Below, in pieces: positions 1 to 6,807 of a DNA stretch of 15,985 nt (positions within the stretch are counted from its first letter, which is position 1; each line of letters opens with the position of its first letter). The notes beneath the pieces are model-generated. The model was not told where the DNA came from. It ran no database searches and saw nothing but the letters and a program-made list of their open reading frames with translations. Source of the stretch: Aphodosoma sp051870875. GTDB lineage: Bacteria; Bacteroidota; Bacteroidia; Bacteroidales; Paludibacteraceae. The position numbers were made by a program, and so were the translations under genes. The stretch spans positions 1 to 15,985 of the forward strand of contig JBJECG010000008.1 in the NCBI GenBank assembly GCA_051870875.1, in the 5' to 3' direction.

Positions 1-76
1 TGTCCAACCCTCTATTTTCAATGTAAAATCACCATGCAAAATGTCCACGTGACCGGGAAAAATAATCACATTTTTC

Positions 77-108
77 TTTGGAAATACAAAAACAAACCCC
101 TACCTTTA
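77..108 (+). promoter_or_regulatory. Bacteroidota-type promoter (TTTG-N20-TAnnTTTR)
   Basis: TTTG at 77-80 is followed after 20 nt by TACCTTTA at 101-108. This fits the known Bacteroidetes consensus (TTTG near -33, TAnnTTTG near -7) with one mismatch, the final A for G. Transcription would start near 114-116, giving an untranslated leader of about 260 nt before the lipoprotein start codon at 374. The box is chosen from sequence alone. Confidence 0.55.
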
Positions 109-242
109 TCCGCGAAAGACATTGCCGGTACCATCGGTTGTTTGGGAAACGTTTAATCTTGCCTAATACATATTAACTTTATCTGTACAAATATGAAACC
201 TCACACCATTACACACCGTCATCTCAAAGCCCATCTCTTCAT

Positions 243-326
243 CTGGGAAATCCCAGCCTGCCCCCGCACCTTCTGAACGCGGCTGGCAGGCTCCCCGGCT
301 TATCCCATAAGCCATCTCGTTCAGAA
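243..326 (+). promoter_or_regulatory. Structured RNA leader with candidate pseudoknot
   Basis: Four perfect complementarities are packed in 84 nt. Hairpin A is CTGGG 243-247 with CCCAG 252-256. Hairpin B is AGCCTGCC 255-262 with GGCAGGCT 285-292, extended inside by CCGC 264-267 with GCGG 279-282; two bases overlap hairpin A. Hairpin C is GGCTTAT 297-303 with ATAAGCC 307-313 around a CCC loop. The apical loop of B (TTCTGAAC, 271-278) is perfectly complementary to GTTCAGAA at 319-326, which would form a pseudoknot enclosing hairpin C. It lies downstream of the promoter at 77-108 and upstream of the lipoprotein/M6 protease genes, so a cis-acting leader or a small RNA is the likeliest reading. 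The CTGCCCCCGC stretch recalls part of a cobalamin riboswitch, but the other conserved boxes were not found. No known family is assigned. Confidence 0.5.
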
Positions 327-373
327 CAATTTATCACCTTGTTTTTTTATTAACACATTAAATCCTGACAGTT

Positions 374-985
374 ATGAAACTATATATTTTCCTCATCATT
401 CCGTTGTTAGCAGCAATGCTCATCGGCTGCGAAAACAAACCCGAACCGCCGGTAGTACCCCCTCCAGTAGACGACACCACAACAATCGTCGAACCCGTCA
501 AAATGGTACGTGAAGTATACATCAACCACGAAGCCACCCTGTGCGGCATCGCCGACCCCGCTGAAAACCATACAGTCGTGAAAGAGAAAATAGATTATTA
601 CCTGACGATGATTGAGCAAGACTCTTTAGAGCTTGTTGATGTCACCATCGGTATATTCGAAGACTCCGTAGGCAACCAAACATGGCTTAGATATAACGCC
701 CATGCTCCAATTATGGAGGATGTTTACAACGGATATTACCGAGGCGTTTCTGTTTTTGATTGCGACAGTGCATTGTTTGGCGGTGCTTGGTTCGGTGACA
801 ACCCATTTCTTCCAGACTTCCAGTCATATACCGCTCCGTATTTCAATGGGAATACCGCTTACAGCCCCCCTGTGCCCTGTGATGATTGCGAAGAATATTT
901 CAAACACAACAAGTTGGTGGACACAATAGCTCACATACTCAACATGCCCGAAGAGTACTTCGACAACGAGTTTATCAACAATTAA
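374..985 (+). CDS. Secreted lipoprotein of unknown function
   Basis: The 203-residue product starts with a classic lipoprotein signal: a short basic start (MK), a hydrophobic run at residues 3-17, and the lipobox LIGC with the lipidated Cys at 19. A proline-rich linker follows (about 23-34, PEPPVVPPPV), then a globular part with many acidic and aromatic residues. A Cys-Asp-Asp-Cys pair sits near residue 171, so a disulfide or metal site is possible. I recognise no family. The ATG at 374 is chosen because it gives a complete signal peptide directly; no Shine-Dalgarno is seen, which is usual in this phylum. The next gene, a secreted M6 metalloprotease, starts 11 nt after the stop, so the two are probably co-transcribed. 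The lipoprotein could therefore be a surface partner, anchor or inhibitor of the protease, but nothing in its sequence proves that. Confidence 0.75.
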   Translation: MKLYIFLIIPLLAAMLIGCENKPEPPVVPPPVDDTTTIVEPVKMVREVYINHEATLCGIADPAENHTVVKEKIDYYLTMIEQDSLELVDVTIGIFEDSVGNQTWLRYNAHAPIMEDVYNGYYRGVSVFDCDSALFGGAWFGDNPFLPDFQSYTAPYFNGNTAYSPPVPCDDCEEYFKHNKLVDTIAHILNMPEEYFDNEFINN

Positions 986-996
986 GACCTACCGTC

Positions 997-3546
997 ATGA
1001 AAAAGATAATATTTAGTTTATGGATAGCATGTATATCCATAATAGTGTATGCCTCACCGGCTGACCCTACCCCATTCAAAGTGGTACAACCGAATGGAGA
1101 TACCATCACCATACGCCTTATCGGCGATGAATTTGGCCATTGGTATGAAACATTAGACGGTAACGTTATCGAACAAAACGATGCAGGTATCTGGGTCTAT
1201 GCTCAAGCTGTCAATGGCAAGACAGAACCATCTAATGTTGTTGTATCGGACAAATTACCGTATGTTGTTGCTCAGGCCACCGATGAAGCTGTAAGACAAA
1301 TCATACGACAAGACAGAAATTTGAATAAATCCAAATTTTCCATTTGCAATGGAGATCTCGCTACATCATCAAACGTATCAAAAGCTACTTATTCGGGAGA
1401 TGGAGCATTTGTTCCACTCCCGGCATCCGGGAATGTTAGAATATTGACTATTCTTGTACAATTTCCAAACGTACCGTTTAAAGATCAAAACAATGCGCGT
1501 CAGTACTATGATGATTTCTTCAATAGCCCTAATCTTCCTACCGAGGCGTGTCCTATAACAGGCAAAAGTGTAAAGGGTTACTGGAATGAAGCATCGTATG
1601 GTAAGTTCAATCCGACTGCCGTTGTGGTAGGTCCATATACCGCTCCTGAGATACAATCATATTATGGAGGACGTGGGAATGATTCAAGTACGGTCAAATT
1701 AATGAAATTTGCCATGGAATCGGCATCGAAAGATGTTGATGTGAGGCAGTTCGACAACAATGGCGACGGTTATGTAGAGGCTGTATGTATCATATATGCA
1801 GGTAGAGGCAGAGATATTGACATATATGCAGATTCACCATATATTTGGCCCAAACGTAGTGCTGTCATACCTCCAGTGGAAAGTGGAGAAATCAAATTAT
1901 GCCAATATTGTTGTGCTCCAGAGATGAATATAGTCGACAGACGTGGTGTTGGAACTGTATGTCATGAATTGGGTCATATTATGGGAGCCAAAGATTTTTA
2001 TGATACTGAATACAGTACACATCCCGAGTATGCAGGAACAGCAAGATGGGATTTGATGGGTAACGGAAGTCACAATAACAATCACAAGTTTCCGGCTCAT
2101 CCCAACCCGTGGCTTAAATGCTATCTATGGCGTTGGACTACGCCACAGGAACTGAAAGGCATCAACAAGGCATACACCCTCTTCCCTTCGGAAACGGGAG
2201 CTAACTGCATATATCGTCTGTCTACTGCCGGAGGTGACTACTATCTGCTCGAAAACAAGCAGCAGGATTACATTAACAATGATTTTTTGGGAAAAAGCAA
2301 AGGCCTGGTGATTTTCCATGTTCATAAAGATATGAATCATGCTGTGGATAGCTCGTTTTGGACATCGAACAAAGTGAATACGGGACATCCGCAGCGGCTC
2401 TATGTTGTTGACCCTCACAGCCAATATTCTGTACCTACTTGTAGCGCGGCTTCATATGGCAATCAAGATAAAAACCGTTCCTTCACCAATCCTGCCAACC
2501 CCAAACCATTCTTCACTTCCGCCACTACGCCTTCAAACAAAGGTTGGAGTGAGGCGGCTCTCTCCTCGCCAAAAGACATTGCCATGATACGCGAAATGTC
2601 TGTATTCGGCGAAAATGTGATACGGTTTGTCCTCAATCCCACCATCGACGGACTTTACAAGTTTTGCGATGATGAGACATATACTATCACTAATGTGCCT
2701 TCCAATGCCACAACCGAATGGGGATACGACAATGCTCCTCTGTCAAGTAGTATAGGAGGCTTGAAAGTGGCATCATTCACTCGCTCGTCAGCCACTTACA
2801 AGCGCGAAAGCTCAAACACTTACAATCCATCAACAGGCAGGGTTATTACAAGTTACCCTTCCGGCAAGCGGATTTTGACAGCTAAAGTCACCATTAACGG
2901 TTATTCATACGAAATGACCAAGGAGGTAAATCTCATACCTCTCCAGGACACGAAAATCAAACTCCCTGCAATATCTTCCTCTACCTTAGCACCCGGCTCG
3001 ACACTCAATTTGTCAATCGAGAACCCCATCGATGGCCCGACAGACAGCATAAAATGGTTTATATACGGTTCTGCCATGAACGATACAGTCCGCCTTTTCG
3101 GTCGTCAGATAAAGGCTTCACCCGACAAAGTCGGTATAATGAACGTCAGCCTTATCGACAAAAACGGCTGCGCACCGTACAACGAAACCGTCAAGTCATT
3201 TTCCATCAATCAGGTCGCCATCATCATTCCCCATAATCCGGCCTCCGGCACTGCCGACTTCTCTGTTGTGCTCCGTTCTGACGGAACGTTGGACGGCAGC
3301 GGCGACGTGGCTGCAATGTCCCCAAAGAGCTACAACAGCATATCCGGCTGCTACGAGGAACCATACCTCGGAACATACCGCATCGAGCTCTGGCACAAAC
3401 AGTCCGGCATGGTTCGCAGCGTAGACATGCCTGCCGGCAGCCCCGACTCCCAGATCAACGTCTCCGGCCTCTCCGCCGGCGACTACATCGTCCGCCTCAT
3501 CATTGACGGCAACCTTGTCGATGTCACGCAGCTCCGCGTCCAGTAG
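997..3546 (+). CDS. Secreted M6-family zinc metalloprotease
   Basis: The predicted protein has 849 residues. The ATG at 997 is preferred over an in-frame ATG at 886 because it begins a clean signal peptide (MKKIIFSLW..., likely cleaved after Ala19) and avoids overlap with the lipoprotein gene. The catalytic region (about 145-420) holds the zinc motif HELGHIMGAKD: His323, Glu324 (general base), His327 and an Asp at 333. WDLMGNGS at 351-358 follows, with Met354 as the likely Met-turn. This arrangement is typical of M6 (immune-inhibitor-A-like) peptidases, which cut proteins outside the cell. Beta-rich Ig/PKD-like segments follow (about 546-735). The last ~80 residues (YRIELW..., then GDYIVRLIIDG at 828-838) resemble Bacteroidota C-terminal sorting domains. 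By hand count GC is 37% in 1681-1740 and 70% in 3421-3480, so the gene may be a mosaic. The substrate is unknown. Confidence 0.88.
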   Translation: MKKIIFSLWIACISIIVYASPADPTPFKVVQPNGDTITIRLIGDEFGHWYETLDGNVIEQNDAGIWVYAQAVNGKTEPSNVVVSDKLPYVVAQATDEAVRQIIRQDRNLNKSKFSICNGDLATSSNVSKATYSGDGAFVPLPASGNVRILTILVQFPNVPFKDQNNARQYYDDFFNSPNLPTEACPITGKSVKGYWNEASYGKFNPTAVVVGPYTAPEIQSYYGGRGNDSSTVKLMKFAMESASKDVDVRQFDNNGDGYVEAVCIIYAGRGRDIDIYADSPYIWPKRSAVIPPVESGEIKLCQYCCAPEMNIVDRRGVGTVCHELGHIMGAKDFYDTEYSTHPEYAGTARWDLMGNGSHNNNHKFPAHPNPWLKCYLWRWTTPQELKGINKAYTLFPSETGANCIYRLSTAGGDYYLLENKQQDYINNDFLGKSKGLVIFHVHKDMNHAVDSSFWTSNKVNTGHPQRLYVVDPHSQYSVPTCSAASYGNQDKNRSFTNPANPKPFFTSATTPSNKGWSEAALSSPKDIAMIREMSVFGENVIRFVLNPTIDGLYKFCDDETYTITNVPSNATTEWGYDNAPLSSSIGGLKVASFTRSSATYKRESSNTYNPSTGRVITSYPSGKRILTAKVTINGYSYEMTKEVNLIPLQDTKIKLPAISSSTLAPGSTLNLSIENPIDGPTDSIKWFIYGSAMNDTVRLFGRQIKASPDKVGIMNVSLIDKNGCAPYNETVKSFSINQVAIIIPHNPASGTADFSVVLRSDGTLDGSGDVAAMSPKSYNSISGCYEEPYLGTYRIELWHKQSGMVRSVDMPAGSPDSQINVSGLSAGDYIVRLIIDGNLVDVTQLRVQ

Positions 3547-3584
3547 GCTGCATTGATTGCTGCATCGCTATAAAATCACTGTAA

Positions 3585-3627
3585 AAACGTCTCGTCTTGA
3601 CAATTAACCTTGCCCGACGAGACGTTT
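3585..3627 (+). terminator. Hairpin terminator after the M6 protease gene
   Basis: AAACGTCTCGTC (3585-3596) is perfectly complementary to GACGAGACGTTT (3616-3627), a 12-bp stem with a 19-nt loop, 38 nt after the protease stop codon. The downstream tract is pyrimidine-rich and includes eight C (3643-3650) rather than a long U-run. It is probably a terminator or a 3'-protective stem separating the protease unit from the fabD promoter. Confidence 0.65.
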
Positions 3628-3696
3628 CTGTCACTTCCTCCTCCCCCCCCTATGATTAATCCAAGACATTTTTCGCCAAAAAACATCGGTACAATA

Positions 3697-3726
3697 TTGT
3701 GCTTCGATAAAATTTCGCTAACTTTG
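3697..3726 (+). promoter_or_regulatory. Promoter of the fabD operon
   Basis: TTG at 3697-3699, a 19-nt spacer and TAACTTTG at 3719-3726 match the Bacteroidetes -33/-7 consensus. Transcription would start near 3733, leaving about 140 nt of 5' untranslated sequence before the fabD ATG. The -33 element lies inside a perfect 10-nt palindrome, ACAATATTGT (3691-3700). A small stem, CGGTA/TACCG (3732-3736 with 3744-3748), falls at the predicted start site. Either could be a regulatory site. Confidence 0.7.
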
Positions 3727-3871
3727 TACCTCGGTATCGGCCGTACCGCAAACTGCGCAACGCAAGAGCTGGCGTGCGGGATGTCGCTTCCGATGCCTAA
3801 ATCAACTGTATTTATAAACCTGACAGCCCCTGTGCTCACAGTAGCAAGTTGTCAAAAACAACAGATAGATC

Positions 3872-4741
3872 ATGAAAGCATACGTATTTCCCGGTCAGGG
3901 TGCCCAGTTCGTAGGTATGGGCCAAGACCTTTATGAGTCAAACGCAGAAGCGAAACGCCTTTTCGAGCAGGCTAACGATATACTCGGGTTCCGCATCACC
4001 GACCTCATGTTCAACGGTACTCCCGAAGACCTTAAACAGACCAAAGTCACCCAGCCGGCCGTATTTCTCCATTCAGTGATTTCGGCCATCGTGCTTGGCG
4101 GCGAGTTCCGCCCCGACATGGTGGCAGGTCACTCTCTCGGCGAATTTTCGGCATTGGTAGCCGCCAAGGCTCTTACTTTTGAAGACGGCCTCCGTCTGGT
4201 TTCTGCCCGCGCCATGGCCATGCAGAAGGCTTGCGAGATGAATCCGTCTGTAATGGCCGCCATACTCGGCCTGCCGGATGCCAAAGTGGAGGAACTATGT
4301 GCCAAAGTAGACGGTGTGGTAGTACCGGCAAACTATAACTGTCCCGGTCAACTAGTAATATCAGGAACCAATGAAGCCATTGATGCCGCATGTGCACTTA
4401 TGAAGGAAGCAGGTGCCAAACGTGCTTTGAAACTGCCTGTTGGCGGCGCATTCCACTCTCCGCTGATGGAGCCAGCTAAGGTTGAACTTGAGGCAGCTAT
4501 CCGCGCTACTACTTACAACGCACCTATATGCCCTGTTTACCAGAACTTTGACGCCAAACCGCACACCAGTCCAGAAGAGATAAAAGCCAATTCTATAGCC
4601 CAACTTACCGGGCCCGTACGCTGGACACAGTCGGTACAGAACATGATAGCCGATGGAGCCGGCTACTTTAAGGAACTCGGTCCCGGCACAGTACTCCAAG
4701 GTCTGGTAAAGAAAATCAATCCCAACGTAACCGCAGAATAA
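3872..4741 (+). CDS. fabD: Malonyl-CoA:ACP transacylase
   Basis: FabD moves the malonyl group from malonyl-CoA to acyl carrier protein, supplying the extender unit for type II fatty acid synthesis in the cytoplasm. The 289-residue length is normal for the family. The N-terminal FPGQGAQ motif (oxyanion-hole Gln), the nucleophile elbow GHSLGE with catalytic Ser88, and the catalytic His195 in GGAFHSP are all present. NCPGQLVISG near residue 151 is also typical. The ATG at 3872 puts MKAYVFPGQG at the N-terminus, as in other FabD proteins. It is the first gene of a unit with a clear upstream promoter; the flavodiiron gene begins 21 nt after its stop. Confidence 0.95.
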   Translation: MKAYVFPGQGAQFVGMGQDLYESNAEAKRLFEQANDILGFRITDLMFNGTPEDLKQTKVTQPAVFLHSVISAIVLGGEFRPDMVAGHSLGEFSALVAAKALTFEDGLRLVSARAMAMQKACEMNPSVMAAILGLPDAKVEELCAKVDGVVVPANYNCPGQLVISGTNEAIDAACALMKEAGAKRALKLPVGGAFHSPLMEPAKVELEAAIRATTYNAPICPVYQNFDAKPHTSPEEIKANSIAQLTGPVRWTQSVQNMIADGAGYFKELGPGTVLQGLVKKINPNVTAE

Positions 4742-4762
4742 AATAAAAACCGACAGACAATC

Positions 4763-5947
4763 ATGAAACCGACAGAGATAACGGACAGCGTATATTACGT
4801 AGGTGTAAACGACCGCCAAAAAGACCTTTTCGAGAACATGTTGCCACTGCCGTACGGAGTGAGCTACAATTCGTACCTCATCTGTGACGAAAAGACCGTG
4901 CTGGTAGACACAGTAGAGCAGCCTTACGCAGAACAACTGGTAGGTATGGTACAATCAGTACTCGGAGAACGCAAGCTCGACTACCTGATAGTCAACCACA
5001 TGGAACCTGACCATTCATCGGGTATGAAAACACTGCGCACCCTCTATCCCGACATGCAGATAATAGCAAACTGCAAAACCATAGAGATGATTGGCGGATA
5101 TTACGGCATTTGCGATGGTTTTCATGAAGTGAAGGACGGTGAGTCGCTCACAATCGGAAAAAACACGCTCAGCTTCCATTTTGCACCTATGGTACACTGG
5201 CCGGAAGTAATGGTGACCTACATGGCGGAAAAGAAGCTGCTTTTCTCGGCTGATGCGTTCGGCTGTTTCGGCACTCTTGACGGCGCAGTGATTGACACAC
5301 AACTCAATCTCGACAAATACTACACTGAAATGGTGCGCTACTATGCCTGCATAGTCGGCAAATACGGCGCACCTGTACAGACAGCCCTGAAAAAACTCGG
5401 AGGGCTTGACATTCAGATGATTTGTTCCACACACGGGCCTATATGGACAAAGCATATACCTGACACCATAACAATTTACGACCGCCTGAGCAAATACGAA
5501 ACCGAGCCGGGAGTGGTAATAGCCTACGGAAGCATGTACGGACACACGGAACAGATGGCCGAGATGGTTGCCCGCGGAGCCGCCACCGTCACAAAAAATG
5601 TCGTGCTTCACGATGTGTCACGGTCAGACGTATCATATATACTGGCAGACATATTCCGCTACAACTCACTGGTAATAGGCTCACCCACCTATTGCGGCGA
5701 ACTCTATCCTGGTGTAGCATCGCTTCTTGCAAAAATCAAAACCCGCGGCATAAAAAACCACAACTTCGCATCATTCGGCTCCTTTACATGGGCCGATGCC
5801 ACATGCAAGGCATTCGGCAGTTTTGCAGAACAGATGAACTGGCACTCGGAGGGTACGGTGTCTGTAAGACAATCCATGACCGGCAAACAGGCCGACGAAC
5901 TGTTTGAACTTGGCAGGAAAATAGCGTTGAAAAGCATTGGAAAATAA
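4763..5947 (+). CDS. Flavodiiron protein (FprA-type oxygen/NO reductase)
   Basis: The 394-residue protein has the two classical modules. A metallo-beta-lactamase-like diiron domain fills about 1-245, and a C-terminal flavodoxin domain that binds FMN starts near 251 with VVIAYGSMYGHTEQM. The diiron ligands are visible: H79-x-E81-x-D83-H84, His145, Asp164 and His224, the same set as in rubredoxin:oxygen oxidoreductase. Such cytoplasmic enzymes reduce O2 to water or NO to N2O and protect strict anaerobes. There is no fused rubredoxin or flavin reductase domain, so a separate electron donor is expected. Whether O2 or NO is preferred cannot be read from the sequence. It lies 21 nt after fabD and 44 nt before nagB, consistent with co-transcription. 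Confidence 0.93.
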   Translation: MKPTEITDSVYYVGVNDRQKDLFENMLPLPYGVSYNSYLICDEKTVLVDTVEQPYAEQLVGMVQSVLGERKLDYLIVNHMEPDHSSGMKTLRTLYPDMQIIANCKTIEMIGGYYGICDGFHEVKDGESLTIGKNTLSFHFAPMVHWPEVMVTYMAEKKLLFSADAFGCFGTLDGAVIDTQLNLDKYYTEMVRYYACIVGKYGAPVQTALKKLGGLDIQMICSTHGPIWTKHIPDTITIYDRLSKYETEPGVVIAYGSMYGHTEQMAEMVARGAATVTKNVVLHDVSRSDVSYILADIFRYNSLVIGSPTYCGELYPGVASLLAKIKTRGIKNHNFASFGSFTWADATCKAFGSFAEQMNWHSEGTVSVRQSMTGKQADELFELGRKIALKSIGK

Positions 5948-5991
5948 AATGCCACAACAATCTACAAAAAGATATTCAACATAATAACCAT

Positions 5992-6807
5992 ATGCGTCTT
6001 CTAATACAACCGGACTACAACAGGGTATCAAAATGGACGGCCGACTATGTAGCCGACAAAATAAACAAAGCCAATCCTACAGCCGAACATCCATTTGTAT
6101 TGGGACTTCCGACCGGTTCTTCACCGCTTGGCATGTACAGGGAACTGATCAACCTCAACAAGCGCGGCACAGTGTCGTTCAAACACGTTGTCACATTCAA
6201 CATGGATGAGTATGTGGGGCTTCCGAAATCACATCCGGAAAGCTACCACTCGTTTATGTGGAACAACTTCTTCTCTCACATAGACATACAATCAAAAAAT
6301 ATAAACCTGCTCAACGGCAATGCAGAAGATGTGGAGCTGGAATGCAGACAATACGAGGAAAAAATCAAGGCGTGCGGTGGTATCGACCTGTTCATAGGAG
6401 GCATCGGTCCTGACGGTCATATAGCATTCAACGAACCTGGATCGAGCCTTTCATCCCGCACCAGGATTAAATCGCTTACCACCGACACCATCATAGCCAA
6501 TTCGCGCTTTTTCAACAACGACATTTCGCTTGTGCCTAAAACAGCCCTTACCGTAGGAGTAGGTACAGTGCTCGATGCCCGCGAAGTGCTCATAATAGTA
6601 AACGGACACGGCAAGGCACGTGCCCTGCGCCATGCTGTTGAAGAGAGCGTGTCGCACATGTGGACCATATCAGCCCTGCAACTTCACCCAAACGGCATAA
6701 TAGTATGCGACTACGATGCTTGCGATGAATTGCGCGTCGGCACTTACAAATATTTCCTTGATATAGAAAGAGACAACCTTACACCGCTTTACGCGAAACA
6801 CCAATGA
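5992..6807 (+). CDS. nagB: Glucosamine-6-phosphate deaminase
   Basis: NagB converts glucosamine 6-phosphate to fructose 6-phosphate and ammonia, the last step of amino-sugar breakdown. The 271-residue protein aligns residue for residue with the catalytic positions of the E. coli enzyme: Asp72 (FNMDEY), Asp141 and His143 (GIGPDGHIAF) and Glu148 (NEPG). GLPTGSSPLG at 38-47 forms the phosphate-binding loop. Residues known to bind the activator N-acetylglucosamine 6-phosphate in E. coli are also present at the same numbers (Ser151, Arg158, Lys160, Tyr254), so allosteric activation is likely. Its stop codon overlaps the start of the racemase gene (ATGA at 6804-6807), suggesting translational coupling. 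The context links amino-sugar recycling with peptidoglycan precursor supply. Confidence 0.95.
   Translation: MRLLIQPDYNRVSKWTADYVADKINKANPTAEHPFVLGLPTGSSPLGMYRELINLNKRGTVSFKHVVTFNMDEYVGLPKSHPESYHSFMWNNFFSHIDIQSKNINLLNGNAEDVELECRQYEEKIKACGGIDLFIGGIGPDGHIAFNEPGSSLSSRTRIKSLTTDTIIANSRFFNNDISLVPKTALTVGVGTVLDAREVLIIVNGHGKARALRHAVEESVSHMWTISALQLHPNGIIVCDYDACDELRVGTYKYFLDIERDNLTPLYAKHQ

Larger units (their letters stand above)
1..373. other. Non-coding region upstream of the lipoprotein gene
   Basis: No convincing protein-coding gene is seen in the first 373 bases. The first ~70 bases are AT-rich and contain TGTCCA twice (1-6 and 42-47). A Bacteroidota-type promoter lies at 77-108, so most of the remaining sequence (about 115-373) is probably an untranslated leader. 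The leader is AT-rich up to about 235, then turns GC-rich and strongly self-complementary (243-326), and ends in a run of seven T (342-348). The T-run lies 15 nt beyond the last paired base, so it does not form a textbook intrinsic terminator. Confidence 0.6.

Noticed and set aside
1..8. First 8 bases (TGTCCAAC) are the inverse of GTTGGACA in the IS-like end at 15950-15957, as if the window were flanked by two IS copies
   Set aside because: The match stops after 8 nt: the left edge continues CCTCTATTTTCA, not the TTTTTGGGGTCA expected of the same terminal repeat.
240..326. Cobalamin riboswitch, because of GGGAAATCCCAG and CTGCCCCCGC
   Set aside because: The B12 box and the remaining conserved core were not found in the right order, and the downstream genes have no link to cobalamin.
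886..996. Upstream ATG at 886 as the protease start
   Set aside because: It would overlap the lipoprotein gene by 100 nt and bury a clean signal peptide that begins at 997.
3610..3936. A 108-codon open frame across the poly-C tract, possibly phase variable
   Set aside because: It spans a terminator, the fabD promoter and the fabD start, shows no family features and looks like a chance frame; the eight-C tract lies outside any real gene.
4361..4954. Long minus-strand open frame (197 codons) opposite fabD and the flavodiiron gene
   Set aside because: It lies antisense to two well-supported genes, and its translation is rich in Cys, His and Tyr with no recognisable motif.
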